Shown here piece by piece: positions 61,947 to 64,000 of a stretch of 64,000 nt of DNA. The stretch spans positions 1,364,001-1,428,000 of the forward strand of contig JAXGYK010000001.1 in assembly GCA_040772305.1 (NCBI GenBank). The letters run 5' to 3'. The notes beneath the pieces are model-generated. The model saw only the letters and a list, made by a program, of their open reading frames with translations. It ran no database searches and was not told the DNA's origin. The position numbers were made by a program, and so were the translations under genes. The DNA is from Mesolinea sp040772305 (GTDB lineage Bacteria; Chloroflexota; Anaerolineae; Anaerolineales; Anaerolineaceae). The first letter of the stretch is position 1; each line of letters starts with the position of its first letter.

Positions 61947-63629
61947 ATGAATCCAAAGTTGTTTACTTTACCCAGTCCTGAAGAGCGTCACAAACTCTTG
62001 CGCTCTCCCTTGGATGGTAAGGGCCTGAAACTGTTAGTAGAGGCTGGGCTGGCCTGGCTGATGACCAATCAGCAGCATGTTAACTCACTCAATGTTTTTC
62101 CTGTGCCTGATGGCGATACTGGCACCAATATGGTGCTGACGATGCAGGCGGCTGTGGCCGAAACGGAAAACCGGGACACGCGTAATGTAAGCCGCATGAT
62201 GCACCAGTTTGCCCAGGGCGCTTTGATGGGAGCCCGGGGTAACTCGGGGGTGATTCTTTCGCAGATATGGCGCGGTTTTTCGCGTGGACTGGACAGCCTG
62301 GAAACCATGGACACCGTGCAGTTTGTACAGGCAATGCAGGAAGCACGTAATACGGCCTATAAAGGTGTAGTGCGACCAGTAGAAGGAACAATCCTCACCG
62401 TAATCAAGGACATGACTGCAGCAGCAGAGAAATCCGTTGAAACCCAAAAGTCTTTAGCTGAGATGCTGGCAGACGTGGTGAAAGCTGGAGATGAGAGTGT
62501 TGCCCGCACCCCAGAACTACTGCCTATTTTGCGACAGGCTGGTGTGGTCGATTCTGGCGGTAAGGGGCTGTTTTATATTTTTGAAGGAATGCTGCGCCTG
62601 ATACAGGGCCTGCCATTAGATGTTTCGAATGCTGTTGTAAAGCCTCTTGCGGAGCTGGATTTGAGCCATACCATGGAAGAGGTTGAAGATGGCCAGGACT
62701 ACGAGATTGTGATTGATTTTGAGCCCAATGCTGACTTTACACTTGAAGAGTATTTTGAGGGTCTGGAAGCGATTGGGACTTCTATCCAGGTGGGCGAGGG
62801 AGATGGTATCTATCGCATGCATATCCATACTGCCCTCATCAAGCGTTACGAACCGATAGCCTATACCGAGACTCACGGTACCGTGAAGAAAATCATGATG
62901 GAAAACCTGCAGGACCAGGTGACAGTCAAAAACGGAAGCAGTACAGCGATCAACCTGAGCGTGGTCACTCCAGGGGAAATAGGAGTGGTTGCTGTTTCAC
63001 CAGGGGCAGGACTTAGCCAAATCTTTGCCAGCCTGGGAGCCGCTGCCATTGTTCCCGGAGGGCAGACAATGAATCCCAGTGTTCGGGATATTGTTGCTGC
63101 TTTTCAGGATCTGCCTACAGACAAAATAATTATTTTACCGAACAACAAAAATGTGATCCTTGCTGCTCAAAATGCGGTAAAGGTAAGCCCCAAACAGGTA
63201 CGCATTATTCCCACACGAAATGCCCCGCAGGGTTTTGCCGCGATGTTGCGTTTGGTTCCAGATGGCAGCCTGGACGAAAATGAAGAGGCGATGAAGGAAG
63301 CGATTGAGGAAGTGCACACCGGCGAAATCACCATTTCCACACGCAGCGTTGAGATTGAGGGTGTTGAAGTTGAGAAAGGTGCTGTTATCGCTTTACTGGA
63401 TGGGAAATTGGTTGCATCGGCACCCGGAATTGAGGAAGCCTTGCAGCTGCTTTTTGAAGCGGCAGACTTAGAACAATACGAGAGGATTACTTTTTTCTAC
63501 GGTGAACAGATGAATTTAGCGCAAGTAAATAGCATAGTAGATGAGGTACGCAAGCAATACCCGAAGCATGAGGTTGAAGTACACGACGGCGGGCAACCGC
63601 ATTATGCATACATTATTGCTTTTGAATAA
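61947..63629 (+). CDS. DAK2-domain protein, YloV/FakA-like
   Basis: A 560-aa protein whose N-terminal DAK2 (DhaL) domain carries the ATP/Mg2+ motif VFPVPDGDTGTNM and MGARGNSGVILSQIWRGF, followed by the DegV-like/FakA C-terminal half. In Firmicutes FakA phosphorylates FakB-bound fatty acids for phospholipid synthesis. No fakB is in the window, so fatty-acid kinase activity is inferred. Operon with the Asp23-like gene. Confidence 0.92.
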   Translation: MNPKLFTLPSPEERHKLLRSPLDGKGLKLLVEAGLAWLMTNQQHVNSLNVFPVPDGDTGTNMVLTMQAAVAETENRDTRNVSRMMHQFAQGALMGARGNSGVILSQIWRGFSRGLDSLETMDTVQFVQAMQEARNTAYKGVVRPVEGTILTVIKDMTAAAEKSVETQKSLAEMLADVVKAGDESVARTPELLPILRQAGVVDSGGKGLFYIFEGMLRLIQGLPLDVSNAVVKPLAELDLSHTMEEVEDGQDYEIVIDFEPNADFTLEEYFEGLEAIGTSIQVGEGDGIYRMHIHTALIKRYEPIAYTETHGTVKKIMMENLQDQVTVKNGSSTAINLSVVTPGEIGVVAVSPGAGLSQIFASLGAAAIVPGGQTMNPSVRDIVAAFQDLPTDKIIILPNNKNVILAAQNAVKVSPKQVRIIPTRNAPQGFAAMLRLVPDGSLDENEEAMKEAIEEVHTGEITISTRSVEIEGVEVEKGAVIALLDGKLVASAPGIEEALQLLFEAADLEQYERITFFYGEQMNLAQVNSIVDEVRKQYPKHEVEVHDGGQPHYAYIIAFE

Positions 63630-63724
63630 AAATCTGCTGCCAGGAGGACTTGCTGGTCGATTGCGCTAGTCTTGGGTGATTATTAGCTTAACCAGGCATT
63701 TTATAAAAGCAAAATATATTGGAG

Positions 63725-63759
63725 AAGGCGATTATCGATTTATCGGATCGCCTTTTTTT
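63725..63759 (+). terminator. Rho-independent terminator after DAK2/FakA gene
   Basis: Stem AAGGCGAT / ATCGCCTT (63725-63732 with 63747-63754) followed by a T run, ~95 nt past the stop. Confidence 0.85.
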
Positions 63760-63939
63760 GTTTTCTGGATTAGTTCATGATCCAATGCTGTACAAGTCTA
63801 ATGGAAAACCTCACTCCTGCAGAAGATGCAAATATCTTGGCTTTAATTGACCAAGTGTAGTGCAAGCCAGTTTGTCCAAAACCAATTAGCGCATACAGCT
63901 TAGAACATTAAAAAAGCTGTAATCCTGCTGCCTATGCGT
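63760..63939. other. Intergenic stretch before the window end
   Basis: No supported gene. A 27-codon ATG frame at ~63777-63860 has no ribosome site and is not called. Confidence 0.4.
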
Positions 63940-63951
63940 TATCATTGCTTT

Positions 63952-64000
63952 GTGGAAGCATTAGAAAAACTAAAGACAACCTTGAGTAAAATCCTCCTGC
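63952..64000 (+). CDS. Possible start of next gene (3'-truncated)
   Basis: An open frame runs to the window end from GTG 63952 (or in-frame ATG 63934) and begins VEALEKLKTTLSKILL, helical in character. TATCAT at 63940-63945 lies 6 nt before the GTG, the same geometry as the proposed leaderless genes. Too short to identify. Confidence 0.25.
   Translation, partial: MEALEKLKTTLSKILL

Noticed and set aside
1..64000. CRISPR arrays, tRNA genes, IS elements
   Set aside because: I found no direct-repeat array, no tRNA T-loop/acceptor pattern and no transposase frame.

Overview
The window looks like a chromosomal segment of a Chloroflexota bacterium, most likely class Anaerolineae. This is an inference from gene content and mid-range base composition; no 16S gene is present to confirm it. 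Supporting signs are archaeal-type AspRS beside bacterial ArgRS, a bacterial Elp3, a B12-dependent ribonucleotide reductase with NrdR, monoderm-style genes (Asp23/YloU and a DAK2/FakA-type protein), an envelope protein with a Thr/Pro linker and an NBR1-like Ig domain, and a complete compact dcw cluster.

Layout. 1-12.6 kb: end of a ZIP transporter; a Trm9-like methyltransferase divergent from elp3; an AIM24 protein; an RpiB-like gene divergent from an autoregulated TetR/SDR pair; then a long minus-strand run (methyltransferase, mutM, prs, GNAT, archaeal-type aspS, meaB, methylmalonyl-CoA mutase B12 subunit, flavin reductase-like protein). 12.7-16.6 kb: membrane glycosylation-like genes (flippase-like, GT-C-like, Dpm1-like GT2). 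16.7-26.2 kb: plus-strand housekeeping genes (ruvB-queA, clpC, cNMP/PH membrane protein, def-recF, nitroreductase). 26.2-33.2 kb: NBR1-Ig envelope protein, RNase P RNA, rpsT, argS, cyclic 2,3-diphosphoglycerate synthase-like gene, obg.

33.2-37.1 kb is an A+T-rich accessory island with Firmicutes-like codon use: an isoprenylcysteine methyltransferase-like protein, then a minus-strand operon of an APH-like kinase, a CatA-like acetyltransferase and a UGT-type glycosyltransferase, preceded by a possible leader peptide. 37.2-40.3 kb holds nrdR-nrdJ. 41.1-57.6 kb is the dcw cluster on the minus strand: mraZ-rsmH-ftsL-ftsI-murF-mraY-murD-ftsW-murG-murC-murB-ddl-ftsQ-ftsA-ftsZ. It starts from a clear promoter with four MraZ boxes at exact 10-bp spacing, and it ends in a run of seven contiguous hairpins after ftsZ that looks like an undescribed structured RNA. 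58.3-63.6 kb: HIT-like protein, a 58-aa small protein, a possible gene relic, then pknB-rpe / rpmB / asp23-fakA, matching the Bacillus prkC-rpe-rpmB-yloU-yloV arrangement.

Two themes recur. Many adjacent genes overlap by TAATG or ATGA, which suggests translational coupling. Several genes (elp3, its divergent methyltransferase, ruvB, obg, pknB, perhaps the last partial gene) have a TATAAT-like -10 box 6-7 nt before the start codon and no Shine-Dalgarno, which suggests leaderless mRNAs.
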